This document shows, piece after piece, positions 7,423-16,505 of a DNA stretch of 58,099 bases; positions within the stretch are counted from its first letter, which is position 1; the number at the start of each line of letters is the position of its first letter. The notes under the pieces are model-generated. The model was not told where the DNA came from. It did no database searches and saw only the letters and a list, made by a program, of their open reading frames with translations. Where the stretch lies: positions 1 to 58,099 of the forward strand of contig JBJELF010000063.1 of the NCBI GenBank assembly GCA_051879015.1. The letters are read 5' to 3'. The DNA comes from JBJELF01 sp051879015. GTDB lineage: Bacteria > Bacillota > Clostridia > Lachnospirales > Lachnospiraceae. The translations under genes were made by a program, and so were the position numbers.

Positions 7423-9183
7423 ATGATTGAAAATCAGAACAAGGATTGTGTTGATAAGGAAAAGAGTCAAAATAATAGGATTGATACAAAGAAAAAGAAG
7501 AAAAGCAAAAATATTATATTGAGAGGCTTGATGATTAGTCTGGTGGTGCTGGGCGCTGTTGCAGTTATTTGTCTAATTTTGCATTACATACCTGGAAATG
7601 ATTATATGGATTTGAAGGTTTATTATGGTGTGGCAGACGAGGATTCTGTGATTTTGGTCGCCAATGACAGTGTGCAAAGCGAGACTGCCTGGCTGGAAGA
7701 TGGAGTATATTATCTTCCAGTAAACTGGGTGAATCAGCAGGTCGACAGCCGTTTTTACAGTGATGGAAAGGTTATGTTAGTGACAGATGCATGGCATGTG
7801 TGGACTTATTATGCGGGAGATACTCAGTATCTAATGGATGGAGTGGCACAGGAAGGGAATGAAGTCAATGTAATTATGCGGGAAAATCAGCTTTATGTGA
7901 GAGCAGACTGGATTGCTGATGAGATAGGATGTCGTCTTACAGTGCTGGAGAATCCAAATCGTATTTGGGTATGGACCAAGTTCGACACAGATCTTTCTTG
8001 GGCAAAGGTTGAGAAGGATGGTCGTGTGCGTTATAAGGCGGGCATCAAGAGTCCAATTCTGGAGAGAGTAGAGACAGGTGAGGAAGTAATTGTGCGTGGT
8101 ACGCTGGGTGCATGGAGTAATGTGCAGACTCAGAGCGGTCTTGTGGGTTATATTCAGACGAAGTATCTGGGAGAGACAGTAATCCGGCAAGAGCGGAGGG
8201 ATGTATCTGTGAAAAAGATAGAGTATCCCAGTCTGAACAGCGAGCAGCGCGTGATTATGGTATGGCATCAAACGATTGGAACGGATGGATTGAGCGAATT
8301 GCAGACATATGCAGAGGCGGGTGCCTTAGAAGAGGTTGATGTGATTACACCCTCCTGGTTTACTCTTAGTGACAATGAAGGCAATATGGAGATGAGGGGG
8401 AATGCCGAGTATGTGAAATTGGCTCATGAGATGGGGCTGCAGGTGTGGGCTATGGTGGACAATTTAAATATCCCAGTCGATACTTTGGCTATTTTGTCCG
8501 ACACAAAGGTAAGAGTAAAGCTCGAGGAAGGTCTGGTGGAGACAGCTCTGGATTGGGGAGTAGATGGAATCAATGTGGACTTGGAGTCTATCAAGGAAGA
8601 TATGGCAAGTCATTTCATTCAATTTTTGAGGGAGTTGTCGGTAATGTGTCGTAATGCGGGGCTGGTATTGTCAGTGGATGACCCGATGCCTCAGGGTTGG
8701 AATCGATATTATCGACTGGATACCCAAGCTCAGATAGTGGATTATGTAATCTTGATGGGTTATGATGAGCATTGGATTGGCGGCAGCGCAGGTTCAACGG
8801 CATCTTATCATTTTGTAAAGGACGGCATTGAACAGGCCTTGCAGTCGGTGCCAAAAGAGAAACTGATGAATGGAATTCCCTGGTATACCTGCATTTGGGA
8901 TTTAGAAAATGAAAACACTTACACAATTGGGATGAGGAATTGGCAGGAGATGTATCAGAGCTTAGAAGCGCAGCAAAAGTCTGAGAGTTGGCTGGAAGAA
9001 GAACAGCAAAGTTATGTGACTTTTACAGAAGATGGAAAGCAGTATGAAGTATGGGTAGAGGATTTGCAGTCTATGGCGTGGAAAATGGAACTGGCAGATA
9101 CCTATGATTTGGCAGGTGTAGGCTGTTGGAAGCTGGGAATGGAGTGTGACGAAGTCTGGGAATTGCTGCGGAAGTGGAAATAA
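7423..9183 (+). CDS. Membrane-anchored GH18-family protein with SH3 domain
   Basis: The 586-residue protein has a lysine-rich cytoplasmic tail, one membrane helix (about 30-50), a stalk-like region with two motifs like the copper amine oxidase N-terminal domain (about 65-185), a bacterial SH3 domain (about 200-245, KAGIKSPILERVETGEEV) and a GH18 barrel (about 265-570). The catalytic DxxDxDxE motif is present as DGINVDLE, with the acid Glu near 388. Such proteins act outside the cell on N-acetylglucosamine polymers such as peptidoglycan; in spore formers some remodel the cortex. The true substrate cannot be told. It has its own promoter and is not in an obvious operon. Confidence 0.82.
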   Translation: MIENQNKDCVDKEKSQNNRIDTKKKKKSKNIILRGLMISLVVLGAVAVICLILHYIPGNDYMDLKVYYGVADEDSVILVANDSVQSETAWLEDGVYYLPVNWVNQQVDSRFYSDGKVMLVTDAWHVWTYYAGDTQYLMDGVAQEGNEVNVIMRENQLYVRADWIADEIGCRLTVLENPNRIWVWTKFDTDLSWAKVEKDGRVRYKAGIKSPILERVETGEEVIVRGTLGAWSNVQTQSGLVGYIQTKYLGETVIRQERRDVSVKKIEYPSLNSEQRVIMVWHQTIGTDGLSELQTYAEAGALEEVDVITPSWFTLSDNEGNMEMRGNAEYVKLAHEMGLQVWAMVDNLNIPVDTLAILSDTKVRVKLEEGLVETALDWGVDGINVDLESIKEDMASHFIQFLRELSVMCRNAGLVLSVDDPMPQGWNRYYRLDTQAQIVDYVILMGYDEHWIGGSAGSTASYHFVKDGIEQALQSVPKEKLMNGIPWYTCIWDLENENTYTIGMRNWQEMYQSLEAQQKSESWLEEEQQSYVTFTEDGKQYEVWVEDLQSMAWKMELADTYDLAGVGCWKLGMECDEVWELLRKWK

Positions 9184-9351
9184 GAAGGTTCATTTTTGAA
9201 TTGGAGTTTTTTAGAAATTCAGATTATTATTTAAAAGTGTAATGTTTCTTTGCCGCCTGAATTATTGCAAAAACATCAATAAAGTGAAAAATTGTACGGA
9301 ATTTTCTAAATATAGTACCTATTTTTTCTTATAAAAAATTAGTATAATAGG

Positions 9352-9405
9352 ATGATACTAGGGACAAAATGTCATACTTTTCATGCTTTTTGAACCCAGT
9401 ATCAT
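9352..9405 (-). repeat. Dispersed element, short copy (copy 2)
   Basis: This 54-bp form keeps both terminal repeats (ATGATACTAGGG at the left, CCCAGTATCAT at the right) plus part of the right hairpin (GTCATAC, TTCATGC); the middle is missing. A TATAAT (9343-9348) lies 3 bp upstream, reading toward the GH2 gene, so the element again starts a 5' UTR. Confidence 0.75.
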
Positions 9406-9424
9406 TTTATTAAGGAGGAATTAC

Positions 9425-11695
9425 ATGAGAAAGATTATTAATCTGAACCAAGGATGGAAATTCATTCAGCAGGATGCAGGGCTGCCAGAGACTTTTCCGA
9501 TGGATTGGCAGGATGTGGATTTGCCCCATACATGGAATGCAGTGGATGGACATGATGGAAATGGCAGTTATGACAGAGGATGCTATTGGTATGCAAAGAC
9601 GTTTGCCACTCCCAAACAGCCATTGGGGGGCGGTCGAGTGTATGTGGAAATTTTGGCTGCTGGTCAACAGGCAACTGTGTATGTCAATGGAGAGAAGGTA
9701 ACTTATCATGAGGGCGGTTACTCGATTTTCCGTGCGGATGTCACTGATCTTTGCAAGGCTGAGGGAGATAACCTGCTTGTAGTTGCCTGTGACAATCGCG
9801 TCAAATCCAGCGTGTACCCTGAATCTGCTGACTTTACATTTTATGGCGGTCTGTATCGTGGTGTTAATCTGATTTCTGTTCCAGATACGCATTTTGATTT
9901 GGATTATTATGGTGGTCCTGGCTTAAAGGTCACTCCTACTCCATGTAAATGTGGTGCGGCAAAATTTGCCTTGGAATCGTATGTAGTTGCTCCCGATGAG
10001 AACTTTACGGTGATTTATTCCATCAAGGATGCCAAGGGTAAGGAAGTTGCGATGGCAGCTCGTCCTGCTGATAATACCGCAGTGATGATTCCAGTGCCAG
10101 ATGCAAAGCTCTGGGAGATTGACAATCCTTATCTTTATACTGTGACAGCTATGCTGCAGCGCCGCAATGAATGTTATGATGAAGTTTCTTGCAGAGTAGG
10201 TGTGCGCAGTTTCTCTTGCAACCCAGATAAGGGCTTTATCATCAATGGAGTAGAAACTCCGCTGCGTGGTGTGAGCCGTCATCAGGATCAACTTTACAAG
10301 GGTAATGCTTTGACCCGTGAGGATCATTACAAGGATGCAAGATTAATTAAGGAGTTGGGGGCCAATACCATTCGTTTGGCTCACTATCAGCATTCTCAGG
10401 ATTTCTATGATGCCTGTGATGAGATGGGCTTTGTCGTTTGGGCAGAGATTCCTTTTATCAGTGTGTTTAAGACAGATCCAGCAGCACACCAGAACTGTAT
10501 CAGCCAGATGAGGGAGTTAATTATTCAAAATTATAATCATCCATCTATCTGTTTCTGGGGCATTTCCAACGAAATTTTAATTGGCGGCATCAGCGAACAG
10601 CTAGTCAAGAATCATAAGGAATTGAATGCACTGGTGAAAGAAATGGATCCAACTCGTTTGACGACTATTGCTCATGTGTCCATGACTCCGATTGAAAGTC
10701 CAATGCATCATATCACTGATGTCATCAGCTATAACCATTATTTTGGCTGGTATGGCGGAAAGATGGAAGACAATGGTCCGTGGATGGATAATTTCCATGC
10801 AAAGCATCCAGATCTCTGTGTAGGTATGAGCGAGTATGGCTGTGAGGGTATTATCACTTACCATGGTCCAAAACCTGCGGTAAAGGACTATTCTGAGGAA
10901 TATCAGGCATTGTATCATGAGCACATGGCGAAAGTTTTAGATGAGAGACCCTGGATTTGGTCCTCTCATGTATGGAATATGTTTGATTTTGGCTGTGCTG
11001 CCCGCAATGAAGGTGGTGTCTCTGGACGAAACAATAAGGGTCTTATGACCATGGATAGAAAGATTAAAAAGGATAGTTACTATGTTTATCAGGCTTACTG
11101 GACGAAAACTCCGATGGTTCATCTGTGCGGCAAGCGATATGCACAGCGTGCTGGGGAGACTACTCAGATTCGTGTTTACTCCAATCAGCCAACGGTTGCT
11201 CTATACTTAAATGGAAAGTTGGCAGAGGAACAGAGCGCCTCCAAGGTATTTGTCTTTACGGTGGCTTTGGCAGAGGGATTCAATATTCTCAAAGCAGTGG
11301 CGGGCGACGTCAAGGATACGATGACGATTGAGAAAGTAGAGAAAGAGCCATCTATCTATGTATTGCCAGAGGTCAATGATCGCGCTGAGGGTGTGGCAAA
11401 CTGGTTTAGCACCATGGGCGATATGAATTTAGAGGCTCCAATGGAATTTCCTGAGGGCAAGTACAATATTAAAATGGCAATGGAGAAGATTGCAAAGAGT
11501 CCTGAGGCATTGGCGATTATGCAGAAGGCAGTGAAGCTGGCAATGAATATGGAAATCAAACCTGATACCGGTATGTGGGGAATGGTTAAGAGTATGACAC
11601 CAGAAGTGATGATCAAGATGGCAGGCGGTCTGCTGCCGGACGGATTTGCTGAGAGCCTCAATGCAAAGCTTACTGCAATTGATATAGTAGAGTGA
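9425..11695 (+). CDS. Glycoside hydrolase family 2 (beta-galactosidase-like)
   Basis: The 756-residue protein has a GH2 sugar-binding domain (about 1-165, NLNQGWKFIQQD, DLPHTWNA), an immunoglobulin-like domain (about 170-280) and a TIM barrel (about 285-575). The acid/base is in FWGISNEI (Glu near 383) and the nucleophile in VGMSEYGCEG (near 469). It probably removes beta-linked galactose or glucuronate from glycans; no signal peptide is seen, so it acts in the cytoplasm. After the barrel comes a domain of about 75 residues and then a Met-rich helical tail (about 660-756) not typical of the family. GGAGG precedes this ATG; an upstream in-frame ATG lies inside the repeat and lacks an SD. Confidence 0.88.
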   Translation: MRKIINLNQGWKFIQQDAGLPETFPMDWQDVDLPHTWNAVDGHDGNGSYDRGCYWYAKTFATPKQPLGGGRVYVEILAAGQQATVYVNGEKVTYHEGGYSIFRADVTDLCKAEGDNLLVVACDNRVKSSVYPESADFTFYGGLYRGVNLISVPDTHFDLDYYGGPGLKVTPTPCKCGAAKFALESYVVAPDENFTVIYSIKDAKGKEVAMAARPADNTAVMIPVPDAKLWEIDNPYLYTVTAMLQRRNECYDEVSCRVGVRSFSCNPDKGFIINGVETPLRGVSRHQDQLYKGNALTREDHYKDARLIKELGANTIRLAHYQHSQDFYDACDEMGFVVWAEIPFISVFKTDPAAHQNCISQMRELIIQNYNHPSICFWGISNEILIGGISEQLVKNHKELNALVKEMDPTRLTTIAHVSMTPIESPMHHITDVISYNHYFGWYGGKMEDNGPWMDNFHAKHPDLCVGMSEYGCEGIITYHGPKPAVKDYSEEYQALYHEHMAKVLDERPWIWSSHVWNMFDFGCAARNEGGVSGRNNKGLMTMDRKIKKDSYYVYQAYWTKTPMVHLCGKRYAQRAGETTQIRVYSNQPTVALYLNGKLAEEQSASKVFVFTVALAEGFNILKAVAGDVKDTMTIEKVEKEPSIYVLPEVNDRAEGVANWFSTMGDMNLEAPMEFPEGKYNIKMAMEKIAKSPEALAIMQKAVKLAMNMEIKPDTGMWGMVKSMTPEVMIKMAGGLLPDGFAESLNAKLTAIDIVE

Positions 11696-11707
11696 CCTGC
11701 AAAAGTC

Positions 11708-11735
11708 TTGACAAATAGTGGCATTATGTTAGAAT
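11708..11735 (+). promoter_or_regulatory. Promoter of the cobalamin-riboswitch operon
   Basis: TTGACA (11708-11713), 16 bp, TAGAAT (11730-11735). It lies 12 bp after the GH2 gene and drives the riboswitch leader. Confidence 0.75.
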
Positions 11736-11799
11736 AATGGGGAATTGATTACCCATGAAAAGGAATAGACGTAGCGACTGTCTGGAAAATAAAAATGTA

Positions 11800-12005
11800 T
11801 TCATAACAGTTAAATTGACTGAGCAGTTATGTGCATACTTTGTTTTTTCCAGCGAAATAAAGGGAAGTCAGGTGAAAATCCTGCGCAAGGGACATTACTG
11901 TGTGAGGGCGCTTGCCCTTTCAGCCAGATTGCTTTACCTACGTTATCGCAGGGAACATCCCTGCGATGTTGCCCTTTCTCTGTGAACCCCGGAGGAGAGT
12001 GACGC
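11800..12005 (+). ncRNA. Cobalamin riboswitch
   Basis: The core signature GGGAAGTCAGGTGAAAATCC at about 11870-11890 is the conserved B12-binding segment. It is followed by the TTACTGTG box and AGCCAGAT (about 11930), in the usual order and spacing. Further stems (GGGCGCTTGCCC-type and GCAGGGA/TCCCTGC near 11950-11970) complete the fold. The P1 partner and exact ends are approximate. The gene it controls is a CbiK-type chelatase. Confidence 0.88.
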
Positions 12006-12088
12006 GCAAATATATTGCCTATCATATAGATGCATAGCAGGCATAATGGATGTCCTGGTATGTGTTTCTGTTGTGGTTATACATAAGC

Positions 12089-12125
12089 GCGCTCTCCGCC
12101 AGCAATGGTGGAGGGCGCCTTTTTG
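12089..12125 (+). terminator. Riboswitch-controlled terminator
   Basis: GCGCTCTCCGCC (12089-12100) pairs over 12 bp (two G-U) with GGTGGAGGGCGC (12107-12118), followed by CTTTTTG. Its place after the riboswitch indicates transcriptional shut-off when cobalamin binds. Confidence 0.88.
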
Positions 12126-12389
12126 TCGCAGACATGGCTATGTGTCAAGGATGGTGCTCTCTCAAGGGCATATTCTTGCAGTAGTTTTAGGATTCGCTGA
12201 CAGTAATGATCTTGTCAGCAATTCTCCAAGATGCCTTCTTCTATTATGGCATGATTTCTGTGGTACCGAGTCGAATTGCTCGGCTTGGGTGGATAGATTC
12301 AATCAAAAAATGCAATGTCACTTAATAAATTGTGTATATTGCATCAATCAAATTCAGTGCCGTTAAAGGGCGGCAGAAAGGAAGTTTCT
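12126..12389 (+). other. Long leader between attenuator and CbiK-type gene
   Basis: This 264-nt stretch lacks a gene but holds several small stems: GACAT/ATGTC near 12131, GCTGACA/TGTCAGC near 12197, CCGAG/CTCGG near 12270, TGCAAT/ATTGCA near 12312, and TGCCG/CGGCA near 12360 directly before the AGAAAGG ribosome site. The last stem could affect translation. No second riboswitch class was recognised. Confidence 0.4.
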
Positions 12390-13820
12390 ATGAAGAAGAG
12401 ATGGATTGGATTATTGATGGCTGTAGTTCTTGGATGTGCAGTGTTGGGAGGATGCAGTTCAAATGCCGACAACGAGAATACAACAAGTGCAGCAGACACA
12501 ACCGCAGAGGAAAGCAGCAAGGAAAGTACCACAGAAGTCACAACAGTCCCAGAAGAGAGCAGTATGCAGAATACAGAAGAGGCTAAGAAGGTGATTTTGG
12601 TAGTCAGCTTTGGTACGAGCTACAATGAGAGTCGTGACATCACGATCGGTGCCATTGAAGAGAGCATTGCGGATGCATTTCCACAATATGAGGTAAGACG
12701 TGCTTTTACAAGTCAGATTATTATTGATAAGCTGAAGGAGCGCGATGGGTTGGAAATCGACAACATGACAGAGGCGTTGGATCGTTTGGTGGCAGATGGT
12801 GTGACAGAAATTGTTGTTCAGCCAACTCATTTAATGCATGGCTATGAATATGACGATGTCATGGATGAACTGAAAAATTATTTGGGTAAGTTTGACAAGA
12901 TTATTGTCGGTGAGCCATTATTGAATAGCGATGCAGATTTTGATGCTGTGATTTCTGCTATTACTGATGCTACGGCAGAATACAGTGATGAGGAGACTGC
13001 TATTGTTTTCATGGGTCATGGAACGGAGCATGAAGATAACGTAGTTTACGCACAGCTTCAGAGCATGATTACTGCTGATGGTTACAAGAATTATTATATT
13101 GGCACAGTAGAGGCGACACCTTCTTTAGATGATGTGTTGGCATTGGTGAAGGAAGGTAATTATACCAAGGTAGTGTTGGAGCCTTTGATGGTAGTAGCTG
13201 GTGATCATGCAAACAATGATATGGCAGGAGATGAGGAAGATTCCTGGAAGACTCAATTTGAGGCAGAAAATTATGAAGTTGAGTGTCTGATTCGAGGTTT
13301 GGGCGAATTGGAAGCCGTCCAGCAGATTTATGTGGAGCATGTACAGTATGCCATTGATAATGATGTAATTTTGAAAAGTGATGAAGCGAATGATACAAAA
13401 GGAACGAATGACGATACCGAAGACACAGAGGAGAGCGCTGATTTGGGCGAAGTGTTGATTGGTGAACAGATTGCGGACGGTACTTATGAAATTACTGTAA
13501 CTTCCAGTTCTTCTATGTTTAAAGTTGTCAAGGCGGAGCTTCAAGTAGAAGATGGAACAATGCAGGCAGTCTTGACTCTGAGCGGAACTGGATATGAGAA
13601 ACTTTATATGGGTACTGGTGAAGAGGCAGCAGCAGCCAGTGATGAGGATTTCATTTATTTTGTGGCAGATAGTGAAGGCGCATACACTTACACTGTGCCA
13701 GTGGAGGCATTGAATCAAGAGACAGATGTGGCTGCCTTTAGTATCAAAAAACAGGAATGGTACGACCGAGTATTGGTATTTGAATCCGGTATGCTTCCTG
13801 AAAATGCAATCAATCGTTAA
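12390..13820 (+). CDS. Surface lipoprotein: CbiK-type cobaltochelatase plus NEAT-like domain
   Basis: The 476-residue protein starts with a lipoprotein signal (KKRWIGLLMAVVLGCAVLGGCSS, lipobox Cys near 22) and a Ser/Thr/Glu-rich linker. A CbiK domain (about 65-330) follows, with VVSFGTSYNESRD, the His-bearing QPTHLMHGYEYDD and FMGHGTEHEDN. Family enzymes insert Co2+ (or Fe2+) into sirohydrochlorin using these His residues. A C-terminal domain (about 355-476; DGTYEITVTSSSSMF, TGYEKLYMGTGEEA, WYDRVLVFESG) looks like the beta-sandwich NEAT-type heme/metal-binding fold. The export signal means it acts outside the membrane, unlike cytoplasmic CbiK. The cobalamin riboswitch upstream ties it to corrinoid supply. 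The start has AGAAAGG upstream. Confidence 0.82.
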   Translation: MKKRWIGLLMAVVLGCAVLGGCSSNADNENTTSAADTTAEESSKESTTEVTTVPEESSMQNTEEAKKVILVVSFGTSYNESRDITIGAIEESIADAFPQYEVRRAFTSQIIIDKLKERDGLEIDNMTEALDRLVADGVTEIVVQPTHLMHGYEYDDVMDELKNYLGKFDKIIVGEPLLNSDADFDAVISAITDATAEYSDEETAIVFMGHGTEHEDNVVYAQLQSMITADGYKNYYIGTVEATPSLDDVLALVKEGNYTKVVLEPLMVVAGDHANNDMAGDEEDSWKTQFEAENYEVECLIRGLGELEAVQQIYVEHVQYAIDNDVILKSDEANDTKGTNDDTEDTEESADLGEVLIGEQIADGTYEITVTSSSSMFKVVKAELQVEDGTMQAVLTLSGTGYEKLYMGTGEEAAAASDEDFIYFVADSEGAYTYTVPVEALNQETDVAAFSIKKQEWYDRVLVFESGMLPENAINR

Positions 13821-13835
13821 GTTAAGGAAAATGCT

Positions 13836-14249
13836 ATGATTCAAAAATTAAAACATGTTTTTCGGATTGCTTTTGCGGCAGTCATGTTGATATTGTGCCT
13901 GTCAGGCTGCAGTAAGTCAGATGCTGTAAAGAATGGAATTTATGAAATTGAGGTGACCCTGACAGGGGGAACTGGTCGAGCTTATGTGGAGTCGCCAATG
14001 CAGGTGGAGATACAAGATGGAGTGATCACAGCGAAGGTCGTTTGGAGCAGTCCAAATTATGATTTGATGTGTGTTAATGAGAACAATTATTATCCAGTCA
14101 ATACCGAGGGTAATTCCACTTTTGAGATTCCTCTGGCTAATTTGACAGATGCGGTATCTTTTGAAGCAGAAACGCTGGCTATGAGTGAGGCTCATATGAT
14201 TTCTTATACGTTGGAGTTAAATGCAGACTCGCTCAAGCTCATAGAGTAA
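13836..14249 (+). CDS. Small NEAT-like lipoprotein
   Basis: The 137-residue protein has a signal peptide with lipobox (LILCLSGCSK, Cys near 26) and a single domain. Its elements NGIYEIEVTLTGGTGRAYVE, VVWSSPNYDLM and a final YTLELN strand suggest a NEAT-like beta-sandwich. It lies 15 bp after the CbiK-type lipoprotein and shares its riboswitch, so the two probably work together at the cell surface on a tetrapyrrole, corrinoid or metal. The fold is an inference from pattern; no ligand residues can be named with confidence. Confidence 0.7.
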   Translation: MIQKLKHVFRIAFAAVMLILCLSGCSKSDAVKNGIYEIEVTLTGGTGRAYVESPMQVEIQDGVITAKVVWSSPNYDLMCVNENNYYPVNTEGNSTFEIPLANLTDAVSFEAETLAMSEAHMISYTLELNADSLKLIE

Positions 14250-14255
14250 ATGAAT

Positions 14256-14309
14256 ATTTTTATTACGAACCCCCGCTGCCTTTGGGCAGCGGGGGTTCGT
14301 AATAAAAAT
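14256..14309 (+). terminator. Bidirectional terminator with a 25-bp perfect stem
   Basis: Bases 14256-14280 are the exact reverse complement of 14285-14309, with a four-base TTTG loop. The GC core CCCCCGCTGCC is flanked by an A/T-rich outer stem whose T runs serve both directions. It closes the CbiK-NEAT operon. Confidence 0.92.
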
Positions 14310-14394
14310 TTTACATTAAAGTGCCGCAAAATTTAGATGGAACTTACAAATGTCTGTTACGATGGTGCTGTAAAAGAGAAAAGAGGGAAAGAAA

Positions 14395-16101
14395 ATGATG
14401 AACGAGACATTTAAAATTATATTTGGTCTGTTTGGTGGTCTTGCAATTTTCATTTACGGCATGAACTTAATGAGTGAGAGTTTACAGAAGGCGGCAGGAG
14501 AAAAGATGAAGAGCATCTTAGCACTGTTGACGAAGAATCCTGTTATGGGTGTAATAGCAGGCGCACTTGCCACCGCTGTGCTGCAGAGCAGCAGTGCCAC
14601 CACAGTTATGGCAATCGGTTTTGTCAGTGCAGGTTTGATGACTCTGCCGCAGGCAATTTCTATTATCTTTGGTGCAAACATTGGTACAACGATGACGGCA
14701 CAGATTATTGCATTTAAGATTACAGATTATATTTACTTATTTATCTTTGCCGGATTTATCATTTCTTTTGTGAGTAAATCGGAGAAATTAAAAAGCATTG
14801 GAAGTACTCTGTTTGCATTTGGTTTGTTATTTTTAGGAATCGAAACAATGGGAAGCGTCATGAAGCCACTCGCTTCCAGTACGATTTTTGTTGAATTGAT
14901 TGGCAAGGTAGCAGATATTCCTATTTTAGGACTGTTGCTTGGTACTGTAATGACTTTGCTGGTACAGAGTAGTAGTGCCACTATTGCGGTACTTCAAAAT
15001 TTTGCTTCACAGGCTGGTCCGGATGGTGTTACCAGTATTTTGGGGTTGGTTGGCGCACTGCCCATATTATTAGGTGACAATATTGGAACTACGATCACTG
15101 CATTGTTAGCCAGCGTAGGTCAGTCTAAAAATGCAAAGCGTACTGCATTGGCACACTGTATTTTTAATATTTCCGGTTCTTTAGTTTTCATTTGGTTTAT
15201 TAATCCATACGCAAAGCTAATTCAGTTGATTTCTCCAAAAGGACCTGAAGTGGAAGTAATTTCCAGACAGATTGCAAACGCACATACTGGCTTTAATCTT
15301 TGCATGACGATTGTGTGGACTTGCCTCATTGGCTTGATGGTAAAAATTGTGATGAAGCTCATTCCGGATGGAAAGATAACAAAGGCAGACCCATCTGAGA
15401 TTTGGTATTTAGATAATAACTTAATTAATCAGCCAGCGGCTGCATTACAGATGGTAGCAAAGGAAGTGCTGCATTGCAGTGAACTTGTAAAGACTATGTT
15501 GAAGCAAGTAGCAGCGGCCGTCAGAACCGAGGAAAAGGAACTGTTGGATTCCGTGTTAAATTATGAGGGAGGGATTCAACAGTTAAATATTAAGATTACG
15601 GATTATTTAGCCGACCTGTTCTCCGCCGGTGTATTGACTGAGGAACAGGCAACGCAGACGGCACGTATCATGTATGTGATGAGCGATATTGAGCGTATTT
15701 CAAATCTTTGTGGTGATGTGGTTTTGGTAATCAATGAAAAGATAGAAAAGAAATATGAATTCACACCGGAAGCAATCCATGATTTGGAGCGCAGTTTGCA
15801 GTTAATCGAGAACATGTATTCTGAGGCGGCAGCAGTGTTGGAAAAAGGAGATACTGCGCAGGCTAATCTGCTGCTCAAACAGAAGGAAGAAATCATGGAA
15901 CTGGACTTAAATATGAGGAAAGGTCACATGGCTCGTGTAGCACAGGGAAAATGTGCCGCTAGTTTGACTGCTCCATTTACTGCAATTTTACATAGTATCA
16001 ACCGTATGGGAAACAGCTGCGTGAATATTGCGGAGGCCGTTGTTATCAATAAGGTGGACTTTAACTACTTCATGCTGGACGACAAGAATAAAAACAGCTA
16101 A
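14395..16101 (+). CDS. Na+/phosphate cotransporter with PhoU-like domain
   Basis: The 568-residue protein has the NptA/PNaS layout: about eight membrane helices with the two inverted QSSSAT motifs (LQSSSATTVM near 62, VQSSSATIAV near 189), GANIGTT and GDNIGTT motifs, then a cytoplasmic PhoU-like helical domain (about 345-560). It imports phosphate with sodium. GAGGGAAAG precedes the start; ATG ATG gives two possible initiators three bases apart. Single gene between two strong terminators. Confidence 0.92.
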   Translation: MMNETFKIIFGLFGGLAIFIYGMNLMSESLQKAAGEKMKSILALLTKNPVMGVIAGALATAVLQSSSATTVMAIGFVSAGLMTLPQAISIIFGANIGTTMTAQIIAFKITDYIYLFIFAGFIISFVSKSEKLKSIGSTLFAFGLLFLGIETMGSVMKPLASSTIFVELIGKVADIPILGLLLGTVMTLLVQSSSATIAVLQNFASQAGPDGVTSILGLVGALPILLGDNIGTTITALLASVGQSKNAKRTALAHCIFNISGSLVFIWFINPYAKLIQLISPKGPEVEVISRQIANAHTGFNLCMTIVWTCLIGLMVKIVMKLIPDGKITKADPSEIWYLDNNLINQPAAALQMVAKEVLHCSELVKTMLKQVAAAVRTEEKELLDSVLNYEGGIQQLNIKITDYLADLFSAGVLTEEQATQTARIMYVMSDIERISNLCGDVVLVINEKIEKKYEFTPEAIHDLERSLQLIENMYSEAAAVLEKGDTAQANLLLKQKEEIMELDLNMRKGHMARVAQGKCAASLTAPFTAILHSINRMGNSCVNIAEAVVINKVDFNYFMLDDKNKNS

Positions 16102-16164
16102 AGCAAATTAGTTCAAACGGTACGGATGCTTTGAATATTGGATGACTAAAATTTTGAAATATGA

Positions 16165-16221
16165 GGACCGTTAAACTGACCTATTTACAAATCAGGTATG
16201 TCAGTTTAGCGGTCCTTTTGT
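16165..16221 (+). terminator. Terminator after the Na/Pi transporter
   Basis: GGACCGTTAAACTGAC (16165-16180) pairs over 16 bp (one mismatch) with GTCAGTTTAGCGGTCC (16200-16215), followed by TTTTGTT. Confidence 0.88.
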
Positions 16222-16461
16222 TGGCATATGATAAGGGAGAGGAATCGATGTAGGTGTAATCCATTTCTTTGATATGATAGCTGTCGATTGCTGGATAATT
16301 AACAATTTGTAAATATTGTGAAGATATGTTTGACTCAACATTGAAAAAGTATAAAATATTCGAGAGAAAGTGGGGAGTATTTAGAGGGATAATCATTTTT
16401 TACAATGGTATAATACCACAAAAATGCAAAAAATACAAGACTGGTAATTGTTTCCATTCGG

Positions 16462-16497
16462 TGTTATAATCACCTTCCAAAATTGAAAATTGGGAGG
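16462..16497 (+). promoter_or_regulatory. Extended -10 promoter and SD-sequestering hairpin
   Basis: TGTTATAAT (16462-16470) is an extended -10 box. Immediately downstream CCTTCCAA (16473-16480) pairs over 8 bp with TTGGGAGG (16490-16497), which contains the ribosome site of the TTG-start gene at 16506. Translation of the DUF6323-like gene may therefore depend on opening this stem. The rest of the 404-bp gap (16222-16461) is A/T-rich with no gene seen. Confidence 0.55.
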
Positions 16498-16505
16498 GAT
16501 GTATT

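Noticed and set aside
9383..9424. N-terminal extension of the GH2 gene
   Set aside because: ATG lies in a repeat copy without SD, and the GH2 domain starts at 9425 behind AAGGAGG.
11755..11985. Open frame within the leader at 11.8 kb
   Set aside because: It lies across the cobalamin riboswitch and has no ribosome site.
12046..12366. Open frame across the attenuator at 12.1 kb
   Set aside because: It crosses the terminator hairpin and has atypical composition.
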